This document shows positions 1 through 8,932 of a stretch of 10,443 nucleotides of DNA, one piece after another. The stretch spans positions 1 to 10,443 of the forward strand of contig JAKOGH010000988.1 of the NCBI GenBank assembly GCA_024811115.1, read 5' to 3'. The notes beneath the pieces were generated by a model, which had not been told where the DNA came from, made no database searches, and saw only the letters and a list, made by a program, of their open reading frames with translations. Position 1 is the stretch's first letter. Every line of letters begins with the position of its first letter. The DNA is from Terana coerulea. Taxonomy: Eukaryota; Basidiomycota; Agaricomycetes; Polyporales; Phanerochaetaceae. The translations under genes were made by a program, and so were the position numbers.

Positions 1-930
1 GTGATACGCTGGTAAGCGCCCTGAGCATGGAAACCCCAGAAATTGCCTTTTTACGTCACTACGGCTCTACGATCGCACTAGGACCCCGGACACCACCCGA
101 AGCCCTGAGCCATCAACGTCCCCGAACTACTCTCCGAGATACTGTAGCAACGGCGCCTCTGTCACGTCAGTCCAGAGCCTGTGCAGCCCTCGCAACAGGC
201 AGTGCGGTCACCAGCCCGAAAGATGCGGGCCACGTCAGCCCGGCGAGCTCTTGCCCTGGACGTAGGCACGCACCTACTACGACCAAGACAGCGACACTGC
301 GTTGTGCGCCACCCCACAAGTCATTCCCGCCAGGGCGGACGCAGATCCTGACCGGTCCCGCACTGTGTTTCATAGGTGCTCGGTGCCTGTGTGGCACACG
401 ACATATCCCTGGTTAGTGTATCCCAACTCGGTCTTTCCTTATCCGTACCACTTTGTATCCAAACCACTCCTTCATTCTCTCTGGACGCGGTCCATTAGCT
501 CTGGCTGTTAGATACCGGGCCTGTATAAATACTCTGTACATACTTTCTGCAAATACAAGTTACCTTTCCCCCACTTCACGCCCCGCTACGCGTTAAGACT
601 ACAAGCACATCGGTGCTTCTTAGGTATCCGCTCTCGTCTAGTACTCGTCTCGCTCATTGGCTGTGTGGTCTGACTCAGCGTCGAGTCTTGCCCCGGTCCT
701 CTCGTATGTCGTCTCCAAAGTCTCTCAGCTTCGGTGCTCTCTCTCTGTCCCGTTACAGATCTCGCCCGACCGTTACCTCTCCGGTGGTCCCGACTCTTGC
801 TGGCACTTGGCCGCTTAGAGTTGAAGTGACGTCCCCACTTACATAAAACCGCTCCCGACTCGGTGCTTTGGCCCGAGCCCGCTCTGTTGGGTTAGGGTTA
901 GGTGATCGCACCCGAGGCATGGTGCAGCGT
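1..930. other. No recognisable gene; GC-rich then pyrimidine-rich DNA
   Basis: The longest open frames here are under 130 codons, overlap on opposite strands and show no motif I recognise, so I do not call a gene. The first 420 bases are GC-rich. From about 540 to 800 the plus strand is C/T-rich, like a fungal promoter or untranslated leader. A good TATA-like box lies at 524-531 and could be the promoter of a decayed LTR or of an unrecognised gene, but I found no matching second LTR, no terminal TG...CA pair with a target duplication, and no primer-binding site. A 14-base stretch at 889-902 resembles two telomere repeats (TTAGGG). Confidence 0.5.
524..531 (+). promoter_or_regulatory. TATA-like box ahead of a pyrimidine-rich stretch
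   Basis: The plus strand reads TATAAATA at 524-531 and is followed by a C/T-rich region from about 540, the usual arrangement in fungal promoters and in LTR promoters. A TGTTAG at 506 could be an LTR start, but no end was found. No open frame of convincing length follows, so its target is unknown. Confidence 0.25.
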
Positions 931-931
931 A

Positions 932-1705
932 TCAGCGAGTAAACAACAACTGAGTTTGCCTGTTGAGCAATCAGTTTAATCACTGGACTCAGAAGCACGC
1001 AGAGGGAAAGGGTAACACTCACTTGCAGTTCAAATTCTTCTGTATCATGAGCGAAAACCGGCCGCAAGAAAATATGGACTTGTGTAAGGAGGGCTGGACG
1101 CTACCAAAGGTAGCAGCAGAACTGCTGTGGTAATCCAAGAGAGGTGTCCGCACATCCCAGAGTGCTTGCCAGAGCGATTGTTGGCTCGTTAACATCAAAC
1201 GTGCAGTGGCGTTCTTGGCTGTGACAATTATAGCGTTATCGCGCGTGGAGACTACGTACACACTGATATAGTGGATGCACTGATATAAAGCCTCGAGTAG
1301 AAAGGCCATGTAACGCAGGGTCTATGTGGCCTGTAAGCAGTCTCATCCACCATCGTTGATAGACTCTCTTACCAGCCCGGTTGTTTCATGAGTTATATTT
1401 CACATTATCTCGGATTTGGTGTATCCACATAGGTGTTTGTCCAGCACAAGGTGTACGACTTCAGCAAGGAAGTCAGATACAAGCAACGTGTGCCATGTCT
1501 CGTCGGAGGCTTCCCGCAGACGAACTGAGAGCGCATCAAGCTCAGAGAAGTCGGAGGTTCCCCGCAGTTGATGGGTTCGCTTCAATTTTGTTTTCCAGCT
1601 CTGGGGTTCGTCGAGCCAGTCTCGCTGCACTACCCTAGAGGAGGTAGCTGGCATGCTGTACAGACGTGGACTCATGCTCAGGCTGTTTAAGTCACGATGT
1701 AGCAT
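932..1705 (-). other. Possible fragment of a spliced hypothetical gene
   Basis: Two minus-strand segments are open: 1705-1400 (101 codons from an ATG) and 1309-1023 (from an ATG). The second ends at a clear intron: donor GTGAGT at 1022-1017, a CTGAT branch-like site and acceptor CAACAG, giving 63 nt (1022-960). Splicing there leads to a short final exon ending at a TGA at 934-932. The first segment has a helical, acidic stretch (SELDALSVRLREASDETWHT) that resembles the helical N-terminal regions of Agaricomycete MYND-type proteins, but this is an impression only. I could not find a splice pair that joins the two segments in frame, and stops lie between them. It may be a gene with unrecognised introns, a decayed paralogue of the MYND gene at 3203-4900, or chance. 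Confidence 0.25.
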
Positions 1706-3202
1706 TCACGAGATGGTTGAGTCCAATCTGAGGTAGAGGAATTAAAAAGAGTAACGCACCAGCTAGATACTCTGGACTTAGCCCGAGAAACTCGCTTAAG
1801 CTGAGTGAATTGTAGCCTTTAGCGGGTTGAATCGACGACAGGTCACAGACTTAGAATCTGACAGAGCCGCACAAGTGAGCGCTTCAAAGTTCGCACAAGC
1901 GCCAATCAAACCACCTTGCTCCCGCCGCTTACACAGGGGCCCGGTGCAACGGCAGGGATATGAGATCGCTTTGATTCCGTGTTGACCGCTTCGTTGGAGG
2001 ATGGTCTGTGAAATCCGTCTGATTATGTTCCTTTCGAGGCCCGGATCGTGTTCAAAACGAAATCCTAAGGCCCTGATCTTCGATAAGATAAGAGTAAGCG
2101 CGCGCTCCAACCCGCCTCATGCAGCCGCTGGCACAACGCTGGCATGGCATTGGCTGCCCAGGCTGGATCTGCTCAAAAACATGATTGGACGGATTCCAGA
2201 CACAACACTGCAAATGCAGCCCAGAATCAGGATCCCTCCTCGATAGCGCGACGATCCGAAAGATTTCGAATTTCAGCCTTCTGGCCGGTTGCCTGTGTAT
2301 AATTAGCGGTACTTACCAAGAGGGGGGCGAGATCTGAATCGGGGATACGCACCGCCAGGTGGAGCCGGGGCGGTAGCGGTGTTTCGGGTCCCTGTTCGCG
2401 TCTTTCTCGCAGAGAGCCCGTAAGCTTGTGACCTACCCCGCTATGGGTACTTATTTTGGAACAGGAATAACAAACACCATACTACGATGCTGCCCCTCAA
2501 TTTTGGGCAATTTTTTGTGTGAGGGAGGGAACGACGAACGCAACAAGGTAGTGATCTCTCAGCCAATTTGGGAAGTCAGTCACGTGCAAGTCTGGACCAT
2601 GTGGGTCGCAAATCGCGTCTTCACCAAGTAGAAGCTGTAGAGCGTGTCTAGTTCCTGCATAACCATGCACGGCTTCGATGTTTTGTTTAATGATGCATAT
2701 AGTTATAAGGCTATTTTCAGAAAGAAGATTGAATTTTTGGAGTTGTATCACCCAGAGCTGACAAGTAAGCACCACTTAAAATGAGCCCATCCATGAGAAG
2801 AAATCGCACTAATGAGTATCTATAGTCAATTAACATTTTCATATGCTGTATGGACTTTTTCGCCACGTGAATGCTGAGGAAGAGACAGGAAATTGTGAAG
2901 GACGCAAATGGGACGCGACTGGTTATGAGCGTCCAACGACACCGTGCGCCGGCAAGTGGAGTGATGCTTCACACCACCCGCTACCGCCCTGGTGGTCGGG
3001 GTCCTCAAAACTTTAGAGGTGCGTGTCAGGAAATTCACTTTGTGCCCCTCTTGGTACTTACTGCGAAAAAGTTGGTACGAATGCTTCGGCAAGCCAGCGG
3101 GGACATACTCTTAAATTTGTAGAGCTGCAAGTGCTAAAATTTCAAAAGAAGATCATCAACGCATTGGAGTTTGAAGGTATGCTACACTTGTGATGTTCTG
3201 GG
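1706..3202. other. No recognisable gene; short unassigned frames only
   Basis: Open frames here are at most about 105 codons and overlap on both strands. None carries a motif I can name. The minus-strand frame 2775-2497 is the most protein-like, with a segment such as LLGEDAICDPHGPDLHVTDF, but it has no match I recognise. A strong minus-strand splice-donor consensus (GTAAGT) occurs at 2316-2311, next to a frame that looks exon-like, but no acceptor at a normal fungal distance keeps a frame open. The part just below 3203 would contain the 3' untranslated region of the minus-strand MYND gene. Confidence 0.5.
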
Positions 3203-4900
3203 TTAGCTGCAGTGCTCTTTGTGCTTCGCCTCATTCCAATCTCTGGTAGCATACAATTGTTGAGTCGGATAGACGCCGTAGCGCTCTACTCATATCTTCT
3301 CTATTGTTCTACCAAGTTCTACCATGACGATGCCTATTGTCTATTGTCCTGTACCTATTTGTGTCTGTTTGTAGTACAGCCACCCTGTATTGTATATAAG
3401 GCAGCCCTCTGCGCCATACTCTAATAAGACTCTAACAACTCTCAACCCACTAACGTGTGTATTTACCAACCTACAGGTGAGTAACCATCCTAGCTTGCTC
3501 TAGGCCTCGGTAGGAGTGTACGCCGCTGTATGCGCTGCACTTCTACAACAATATTGATACACGGATACGTGAATGAGCAACAGTAGATGCAAACATACCT
3601 GGACTGGCATGCTGTATTGCAATATGTGATGACCCAGCAGCCCTTGCACATGTGAAGGCGATGGTGAGATTTGAAGACGCTGCACATGCATTCTGTCCAG
3701 TGACACCACTCAAAGGGCTCTACTGGCAATGGCAGCTTGTAGGCTTCAGGGGCGAGGCGTGGAAGCATCCCTCTGATGGTGTCACACCAAGTGATCAGTG
3801 TCTGCCACAAAGGTTGGACAGCAAGGGAGCTCTTGCTGTGGAGTGTGTCGCGCACAGTGTACTAAGCTTTGTAGCTGTATAGAATGTGACACATCATTCA
3901 CAGAGTTCTTTTGGTTCTTTCACTGTCAAGATGATGATTGCTTGGAAGCCACTCCAATAGTGTGAAAAGCCTGAATACCACAGTTGCAACTTGGTCTTAA
4001 TATGAGATTAGTTTACCTACACTGTGACAAACTCGGGATGTAATATACATACCAGCCCACCTGATGCATTGGGAATCAAGGTGCGAGTCAATATTGAATG
4101 CCAATGACTCAGCGATAAGACCAATGATAGAATATATCCATGACTCAAGGGGTTGCATAGTCGACATTCTGGATTCAGATAATTGAGGCATTGCAAGTAC
4201 ACTGCTGAAGGCAAATTTCATGTCAGAAGTAGTAGTAAAAACACTGTCTCCGAGGCACATCTACTTGGGGAATGAAAACTCACATTAAGAAAGCAAACTC
4301 CAGTCTGACTGTAAACTGATCGCCCTCGGATGTCCTTTTCCCAGAGCAGAGCAGGCGCCAGCATGTGGCCAAACTGGCTGAGACGACACTGAGCTGCAAA
4401 GGCATGTGGATGATGATAGGGAAGGCACCAAATGGGTATGAACTCGGGATGAAAATTGCATGCAAGGACGAGTGATGTGTGCAAGTCCTTATAGGCAAAG
4501 ACTTCGTCTTTGAGATCTCTCAGCATAGAAAGCAGTATCTTTTCGGAGTAAGCGAAGACGCCCTTATACAACTTCCCAAAGTCGAAGATCTCGGACACCG
4601 AGGGGTGGAAGGCTGTCGTTGCCACTTTGAGTGCTTCCCATCGTGTTCTAAACTGCCTGCATGACACCCAGATGGCAAGCATCACATGGTCTCTGTGGAA
4701 ACTCCAGGTGCGCGAGGGCATGTCCCTGCCATATGCTGTTAGAGTATGATTATATGACCTTGTCCACAGCAAGCTACTCACGGATGTTCTCTTTGCAAGG
4801 TGAATACAACAAACGCGACATCGACGAGCTGCCTGTAGATAGCACCCATGACAGATGGCACCTCGCTAATTGGCCGATGAGGCTCGTTGAGCTCCAACAT
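3203..4900 (-). CDS. MYND zinc-finger protein, spliced, with a solo LTR in its last intron
   Basis: This minus-strand gene encodes a protein with a C-terminal MYND zinc finger, a family that normally binds proteins through proline-rich ligands; no enzymatic role can be assigned. A model that stays open has six exons: 4900-4782, 4725-4317, 4260-4053, 3970-3924, 3861-3599 and 3242-3203, about 361 residues. Intron 1 (4781-4726, 56 nt) is strong: GTGAGT donor, CTAAC branch point, GCAG acceptor. Introns 2 (donor GTTTAC) and 4 (donor GTGAAA) are weak and may hide lesions; GTGAGT at 4283 is another possible donor for intron 2. The finger begins at 3705 with CHWTEC, continues with CKGCWVITYCNTACQSR and is completed in the last exon by DWNEAKHKEHCS and a stop, supplying the final His and Cys ligands. 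The ATG at 4900 has A at -3 and is preceded by an in-frame TGA. Relatives as I recall them are longer, so an N-terminal part may have been lost at the copia insertion only about 230 bp upstream. The zinc-finger end is certain; the middle is tentative. Confidence 0.62.
3253..3257. repeat. Target-site duplication, left copy (ACAAT)
   Basis: ACAAT directly precedes the first TG of the solo LTR and is repeated exactly at 3548-3552. Five base pairs is the usual duplication length for copia elements. Confidence 0.92.
3258..3547 (+). mobile_element. Solo LTR of a copia-type element
   Basis: A 290-bp LTR starts with TGTTGAGTCGG and ends with CACTTCTACA, so it has the standard TG...CA termini. It is flanked on both sides by ACAAT (3253-3257 and 3548-3552), a perfect 5-bp target-site duplication, which shows it is a complete insertion reduced to one LTR by recombination. 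It matches the reverse complement of 5132-5419 over its whole length at roughly nine bases in ten by eye. It carries a TATA box (TATATAAG, 3393-3400) and a splice-donor consensus CAG|GTGAGT at 3474-3482. It lies antisense to the MYND gene, inside its last intron. Confidence 0.93.
3393..3400 (+). promoter_or_regulatory. TATA box of the solo LTR
   Basis: TATATAAG lies near the middle of the LTR and is conserved in the other LTR copy at 5276-5283. It is the likely core promoter of the element, directing transcription on the plus strand, antisense to the MYND gene. Confidence 0.65.
3548..3552. repeat. Target-site duplication, right copy (ACAAT)
   Basis: ACAAT directly follows the CA end of the solo LTR and is identical to 3253-3257. 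Confidence 0.92.
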
Positions 4901-5131
4901 ACTGTCTCTCAGCTCCCAAACGTTGTTTCAGCACGTTGGTATACGGGAGAAGATCGCATCGACAGCCCTGTGCAAGGATTTTGGCTCGAGAGGTGGCTGC
5001 TTGTCACTATTCCTGAGGTGATATGCACAGCGAACAAATACTTGGAGCAGCCATAATATGTAGAGCTAATCATTCCGACCTCACCAGCCTGTACATTCAG
5101 TGTTACACAGCTCACTCACCAGAGGAAGCGC

Positions 5132-5419
5132 TGTAGAAGTGCAGCGCATACAGCGGCATACACTCCTACCGAGGCCTAGAGGAAGCTAGGATGGTTACTC
5201 ACCTGTAGGTTGGTTGATACACACGTTAGTGGGTTGAGAGTTGTAAGAGTCTTGTTATGTATGGCAGAGAGCTGCCTTATATACAATACTGGGTGGCTGT
5301 ACTACAAACAGACACAAATAGGCACTAAGGACAATAGACAATAGGCATCGTCATGGTGGAACCTGGTAGAACAATAGAAGATGTGAGCAGAAGCGCTTAC
5401 AGCTCTATCCGACTCAACA
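5132..5419 (-). mobile_element. 3' LTR of the decayed copia element
   Basis: A 288-bp LTR reads on the minus strand from TGTTGAGTCGG (5419) to CTTCTACA (5132). It directly follows a polypurine tract and the RNase H end of the element, so it is the 3' LTR. It is the same family as the solo LTR at 3258-3547 but in the opposite orientation, and differs from it by scattered substitutions and small indels, so the two came from separate insertions or sources. No 5-bp duplication can be tested because the element's 5' LTR is absent. The flank on the gene side is GCGCT (minus strand, 5131-5127). Confidence 0.9.
5276..5283 (-). promoter_or_regulatory. TATA box of the 3' LTR, pointing at the MYND gene
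   Basis: TATATAAG on the minus strand, conserved with the solo LTR. Transcription from it would run towards lower coordinates, into the MYND gene whose proposed start codon is at 4900, roughly 380 bp downstream. A CAG|GTGAGT donor consensus lies just downstream inside the LTR, with the intron's first base at 5202. Confidence 0.55.
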
Positions 5420-5427
5420 CTCCTCCT
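5420..5427 (-). other. Polypurine tract of the copia element
   Basis: The minus strand reads AGGAGGAG immediately before the TG of the 3' LTR, the expected position of the plus-strand priming site for reverse transcription. Confidence 0.75.
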
Positions 5428-7990
5428 AACCTAGCACGGCGTACTGCCTGCGCTGGTTTAGTCGCGCTAGTTAGCAGCAATGCGAAGTCCGAGCATTGGT
5501 CGGAATTTCTCAATCTTGACCCTGCCCAGATTCTTGGTAAAGATATCTCATGGATTGTCAACGCCAGATACGAAGAGTACTTGACGTGGCCAGCTTCGAC
5601 GACATCAGCGAATGTAGTGGTAGCGAATGTCGATGTGCTTAGTGCGCTTTCAGTAACGGGATTTTCCGAGACGAATAGAAGCGCCCCTGGTTGTCGCGCA
5701 GATGGGTACTTTCTCGAAGTTGTAACTGAGTTCAGAGAGGATATTTCGAATCCACATGACTTCTGGGAGCAGTCGCTGAGTGCCATGTATTCGGCATCTT
5801 TAGTCGACGTTGCTACAGACTTCTGTGCGAAAGAGCTCCAGTTAAAGGCTCCTCCTGCAAGCATTAGCAGAAGCCAGTCTGAGCGGCGGTTGGAAGCAGC
5901 CTTAATCTGCATCGGTGTACGCCACCAAGCCTAACCCAGAAGAACCGTCATACTGAGGGTATAGTTGCGAGTGCCTGACAGGTGAGCGGCACGGTACAGC
6001 GCTCTGTTCAGGTCTTCAGACGGGTTCGCACTGAACTGTGCGAGCTTTGTGACAGCGTCGCAATGTCTGGTCGTGTACCGAGCATGATATAAAGGAGTGA
6101 GCCTATCACAATTTGGAAGCGGCTCTGGCGAGCTTTGTTTAGCTCTCCTTCATTTGGTTGAGGATATAACCCTCAGGAAGCGGAGTTTTTGCCATTTTGG
6201 CATTGGTCTGACCGCAGCGTTCGAGTACTTGTCAAGGTAGGCGCATTGATCAATCACGATCTTGTCGCCGACTCGTTGTATGCGCATGCGAAACTCCTTC
6301 TACGTCGCCCATATCGCGACACTCCCATCGTTGCATAGGGACTCTCTTCGGAGTACTTTTGCCTTGCTGCGTCCGGCGAATATAGCGTCGTCAGCATAGA
6401 CTACGGCAATGACCATGTCGTTGCCTGCGCCTTCGGCGTATCGCCAGCATCGGACTTCAGTCTTTTGAAGCCGAGCTCAGCCATAGACTTGCTAAGGGCT
6501 TTCCAGCAGGACAGTCCTGCCTGCTTAGCCCGTAAAGGGCGCTGACGGAGACGAAGCACCATGTGCTTTTTTCCTTGAGCAGGAAAGCCATCGGGTTGTT
6601 CCATGTAGATCTCCTCATCTAACAGTCCGTACAAATATGCATTGCGCACATCGAGGCCAGTAAGAAAAAGGCCTTCGAGTGCTGCAAGGGCAAGTCGAAT
6701 CTAACGGTTTCAAACCGTACAACTGGAGAGAAGATTTTGTCATAGTCGATTCCTCAATTTGAGAGAAGCCGCGAGCTACAAGTCGCGCTTTCTTTCGACC
6801 ATCTGATTTTTCATCAAAACCCATCGGTTCTTAATGACGCGTTTGCCTTTTGGCCGCGGGGCGAGTTCGAACACGCCTCTTTTGCTTAGTGCATCGAGCT
6901 CATCTTTGCATGCAGCACGCCATTCTACCTGCTGTTTTGCAGGCAGGCGGTTTATGTCACGTAAAGTCCAGTCTCGGACTGAAGACTTTGTTGCGTCAGG
7001 ATTGACTGCTTGGGCAAGCAAATAATTGTAGAAATTTACTCCCCCTTAGCGGCACAGTCGTGCCAGTACGTCATCTGACACTGGGCTTTCGCTTTCAGTG
7101 TCTCCAGTGGGCTCAGTGATATCCGGGAACAGGTTGAGCTGTTAGGATGTAGAAGAGCTAGCAGGACGTGTGGCGGGGACACTGTGTTGCTTGCTAGACT
7201 GACCGGCGCCCTTGGTAGCTAACCTTGGTGGGCTTGGTCTGGCCAGTCTGCTTTTCCCAACTACGGATACTCTATCAGCACCTAAAATCCCGTGATTGCT
7301 TGTGACTGGTCATACACGGAGCCTGGATTTTTGACTGGGATCCTTCGTGACGCGAGTACTACGGCCGCGCCCAGCAGGAATAACCTGGTGGTGCCAGTAC
7401 CTGTGGATCTTCGCGGGTGGTGTCGCTCGCGACGAGGCGGACTCGGGCTACGCCCAACAGAGGGGGCTTAGGGGTTGAACCGTCGTTCAACCCGCTCGGT
7501 CTCTTTTGGCGGAAGGAGGGTTAGGACGATGCAGCTCGCGTTTAGGCGGTGGCGCATTGTCGTCGCTATCGTCTGATCCTGCACCTTGCGGACTCACTGT
7601 CGTTCGCATTTTTGGTGTTTTGCGCTAGGCGGGTCAGGCCGCGCGGGCATTTTGCCGTCAGGACACTTGGGAAATAAGTTTCGCACCACTCGACTTGAGT
7701 TGAGCGAAACCACGACGCTATTGGGTCCTCTCATGAAGGTCCAACCGTGCTCGTCGTGTCCGATGTATGTCATCATTTCGGACTTAGGCTGTAGTTTGTT
7801 CTCGAACATCGGCAGGGATAAAGACCCATGCACCGCAGCCAAATACGCGATGTTATCAACACGTGGTTTTTCACCTGTAAGTGCCTCATAAGGCGTAACC
7901 CATTTTAATCGTGAAACAGGGTGTGGTTGTCAGCACTGTCATGCATACAACTCAGCAAATTCCCACCACATGGCAAAGCATCTGGAAAAC
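5420..7990 (-). pseudogene. Decayed, 5'-truncated Ty1/copia pol (integrase end, RT, RNase H)
   Basis: Read on the minus strand, domains occur in copia order. The end of the integrase lies at about 7990-7594, with a WWEF segment, TPYEALTGEKPRVDNI, and then KLQPKSEMMTYIGHDEHG. The reverse transcriptase starts at about 7021 with VEWRAACKDELDAL and GKRVIKNRWV, continues with GRKKARLVARGFSQIE near 6800-6735, then TGLDVRNAYLYGLLDEEI with the catalytic Asp codon at 6652-6650, and VVYADDAIFAG with the active-site YADD at 6398-6387 in place of the usual YVDD. Next is GSLLYIMLGTRPDIA near 6107-6060. RNase H has ATSTKDAEYMALSDC near 5810-5770 and DVVEAGHVK further on. Frame changes and stops separate these blocks, so it cannot encode a working polyprotein. 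Gag, protease, most of integrase, primer-binding site and 5' LTR are missing. The fragment keeps many CpGs, unlike the AT-rich block it abuts. Confidence 0.9.
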
Positions 7991-8858
7991 CCTCTTTCTA
8001 ATCTGTGCTTTATGCTTCTTATTTAACACTAAGTTGTTTATTATGCTCTTTTTCGCTTTTTGTGAAAATGTATTCTTAAAATATAGTTTATTTAGCTAAT
8101 CTACATCTATTAGCTTGCTAAACAGCCCATTGCCTTTTAACATTCTAATCTGCTGATTATTAATGGCTTTTACTACCTAATTGACTTTTTATCCCTTACC
8201 AATGCCTTATTGCATTCTTTCATTAGCTCATTTACTATATTTCTTTTATCTAATTTCTCACTATTGCATATTTTATCAGTAGCTTATTATTAGCTTTTTA
8301 CTTATTTGCTTGTTATTTGTATCATATTTATGACATTATCTAGAGCTTATGACACTTATTTTGCTATTGCTTTTATTTATTACTTGGACTCTTATTGTAT
8401 TGCTTAAAGCTAATTTAGTTCTATGTCCTCCTTTTTCTGCCAATCAGCTAATCTATATACTTATACTATTACACTTTTAGAGTTAATGTAGCTACTATTC
8501 TCTATTTCAGCCTAGTTGGCACATAAATGCATAATGGATTCCTTATTAGACTGGTTTTCAAAGTGCACAAAGCTTTAAGGATATTGTTAATGACAAGTCT
8601 GAAGCTCTTTAATATTACCTTTATAACCTAATATATAAGCTCTGTACAATTGCTAAAAAGAGCTGCTTTTGCCTAGAATGTCTATATTCTTATATAATTG
8701 CCATTTGCCACAGTTGAACAACAAGTTGCAATTAATTTTAAAATATCACAATAGCTCTAAAAGAGTGACTGCTTCACAGACGACCAAAGCAATTCACACT
8801 GTATGCTTTTTTTTAATGGGCCGAGGCTCAAAAAAGATGATCAGAAATAACCACAATG
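7990..8858. other. AT-rich, CpG-depleted block without genes
   Basis: The plus strand is T-rich with short frames only, all dense with stops. Reading base by base, I see a single CpG (8054-8055) between 7981 and about 8780, while GpC stays common (AGC, TGC, GCT). That points to CpG-specific loss, as expected from cytosine-methylation-driven or RIP-like mutation, not just high AT content. The copia homology stops near 7990. No tandem repeat or protein remnant is recognisable. A few CpGs return after 8780. Confidence 0.7.
8830..8835 (-). terminator. Pol III-type T-run after the tRNA-like unit
   Basis: On the minus strand six consecutive T bases lie 23 bases past the end of the tRNA-like sequence, a normal distance for an RNA polymerase III terminator. 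A second, longer T-run follows at about 8809-8817. Confidence 0.45.
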
Positions 8859-8932
8859 CACCCGGAAGGACTTGAACCCAGGACCACCTGGGTAAACGCG
8901 CCCAGTAGATTAACAACTGCGCCATAGCGGTG
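8859..8932 (-). tRNA. tRNA-like Pol III unit, probably a tRNA pseudogene or SINE head
   Basis: The 74-nt minus-strand sequence has near-perfect internal Pol III promoter boxes: A box TGGCGCAGTTG (8924-8914) and B box GGTTCAAGTCC (8878-8868), with 35 bases between them, and a T-run terminator. An anticodon-like stem of five pairs (CTGGG with CCCAG) is intact. The rest folds poorly: only the four outer acceptor pairs form (CACC with GGTG), the D stem does not pair, the T stem has three pairs, and the anticodon loop is eight bases without a T in the usual position 33. I therefore assign no anticodon or amino acid. It may be a decayed tRNA, the head of a tRNA-derived SINE, or a protein-binding TFIIIC site. 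Confidence 0.45.

Larger units (their letters stand above)
3243..3598 (-). other. Last intron of the MYND gene, enlarged by an LTR insertion
   Basis: On the minus strand the donor AG|GTATGT begins at 3598 and the acceptor ACCAG ends at 3243. Joining 3599 to 3242 turns AG plus A into an arginine codon and restores the MYND ending (DW...H...C, then stop). The intron is now 356 nt. Removing the LTR and one copy of its duplicated target leaves 61 nt, a normal size for a basidiomycete intron. Without splicing, the frame runs on through non-MYND residues and stops at 3490 inside the LTR. Confidence 0.8.

Noticed and set aside
506..900. Possible LTR starting at TGTTAG with a TATA box at 524
   Set aside because: No matching second copy, end, target duplication (CTGGC was sought downstream next to a CA end) or primer-binding site was found.
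889..902. Telomere-like GGGTTAGGGTTAGG
   Set aside because: It holds only about two repeats with no continuation, too short to claim an interstitial telomere or a healed break.
1100..1127. Two small adjacent hairpins (GCTACC-AAA-GGTAGC and CAGCAG-AA-CTGCTG)
   Set aside because: Stems of six pairs occur often by chance and nothing nearby suggests a terminator or RNA gene.
1261..1288. Direct repeat CACTGATATA, two copies 18 bases apart
   Set aside because: Too short and isolated to be a meaningful repeat or target duplication.
4661..5056. Plus-strand frame of 131 codons
   Set aside because: It overlaps the start, first exon and first intron of the minus-strand MYND gene, which has convincing splice signals; the plus-strand translation shows no motif.
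3258..5419. The two LTRs as the ends of one element enclosing 3548-5131
   Set aside because: They are inverted, not direct, the left one has its own perfect target duplication, and the DNA between them is a host gene, not an element interior.
5353..5934. Plus-strand frame of 193 codons
   Set aside because: It is antisense to the copia RNase H region and the 3' LTR, where the minus strand has recognisable motifs.
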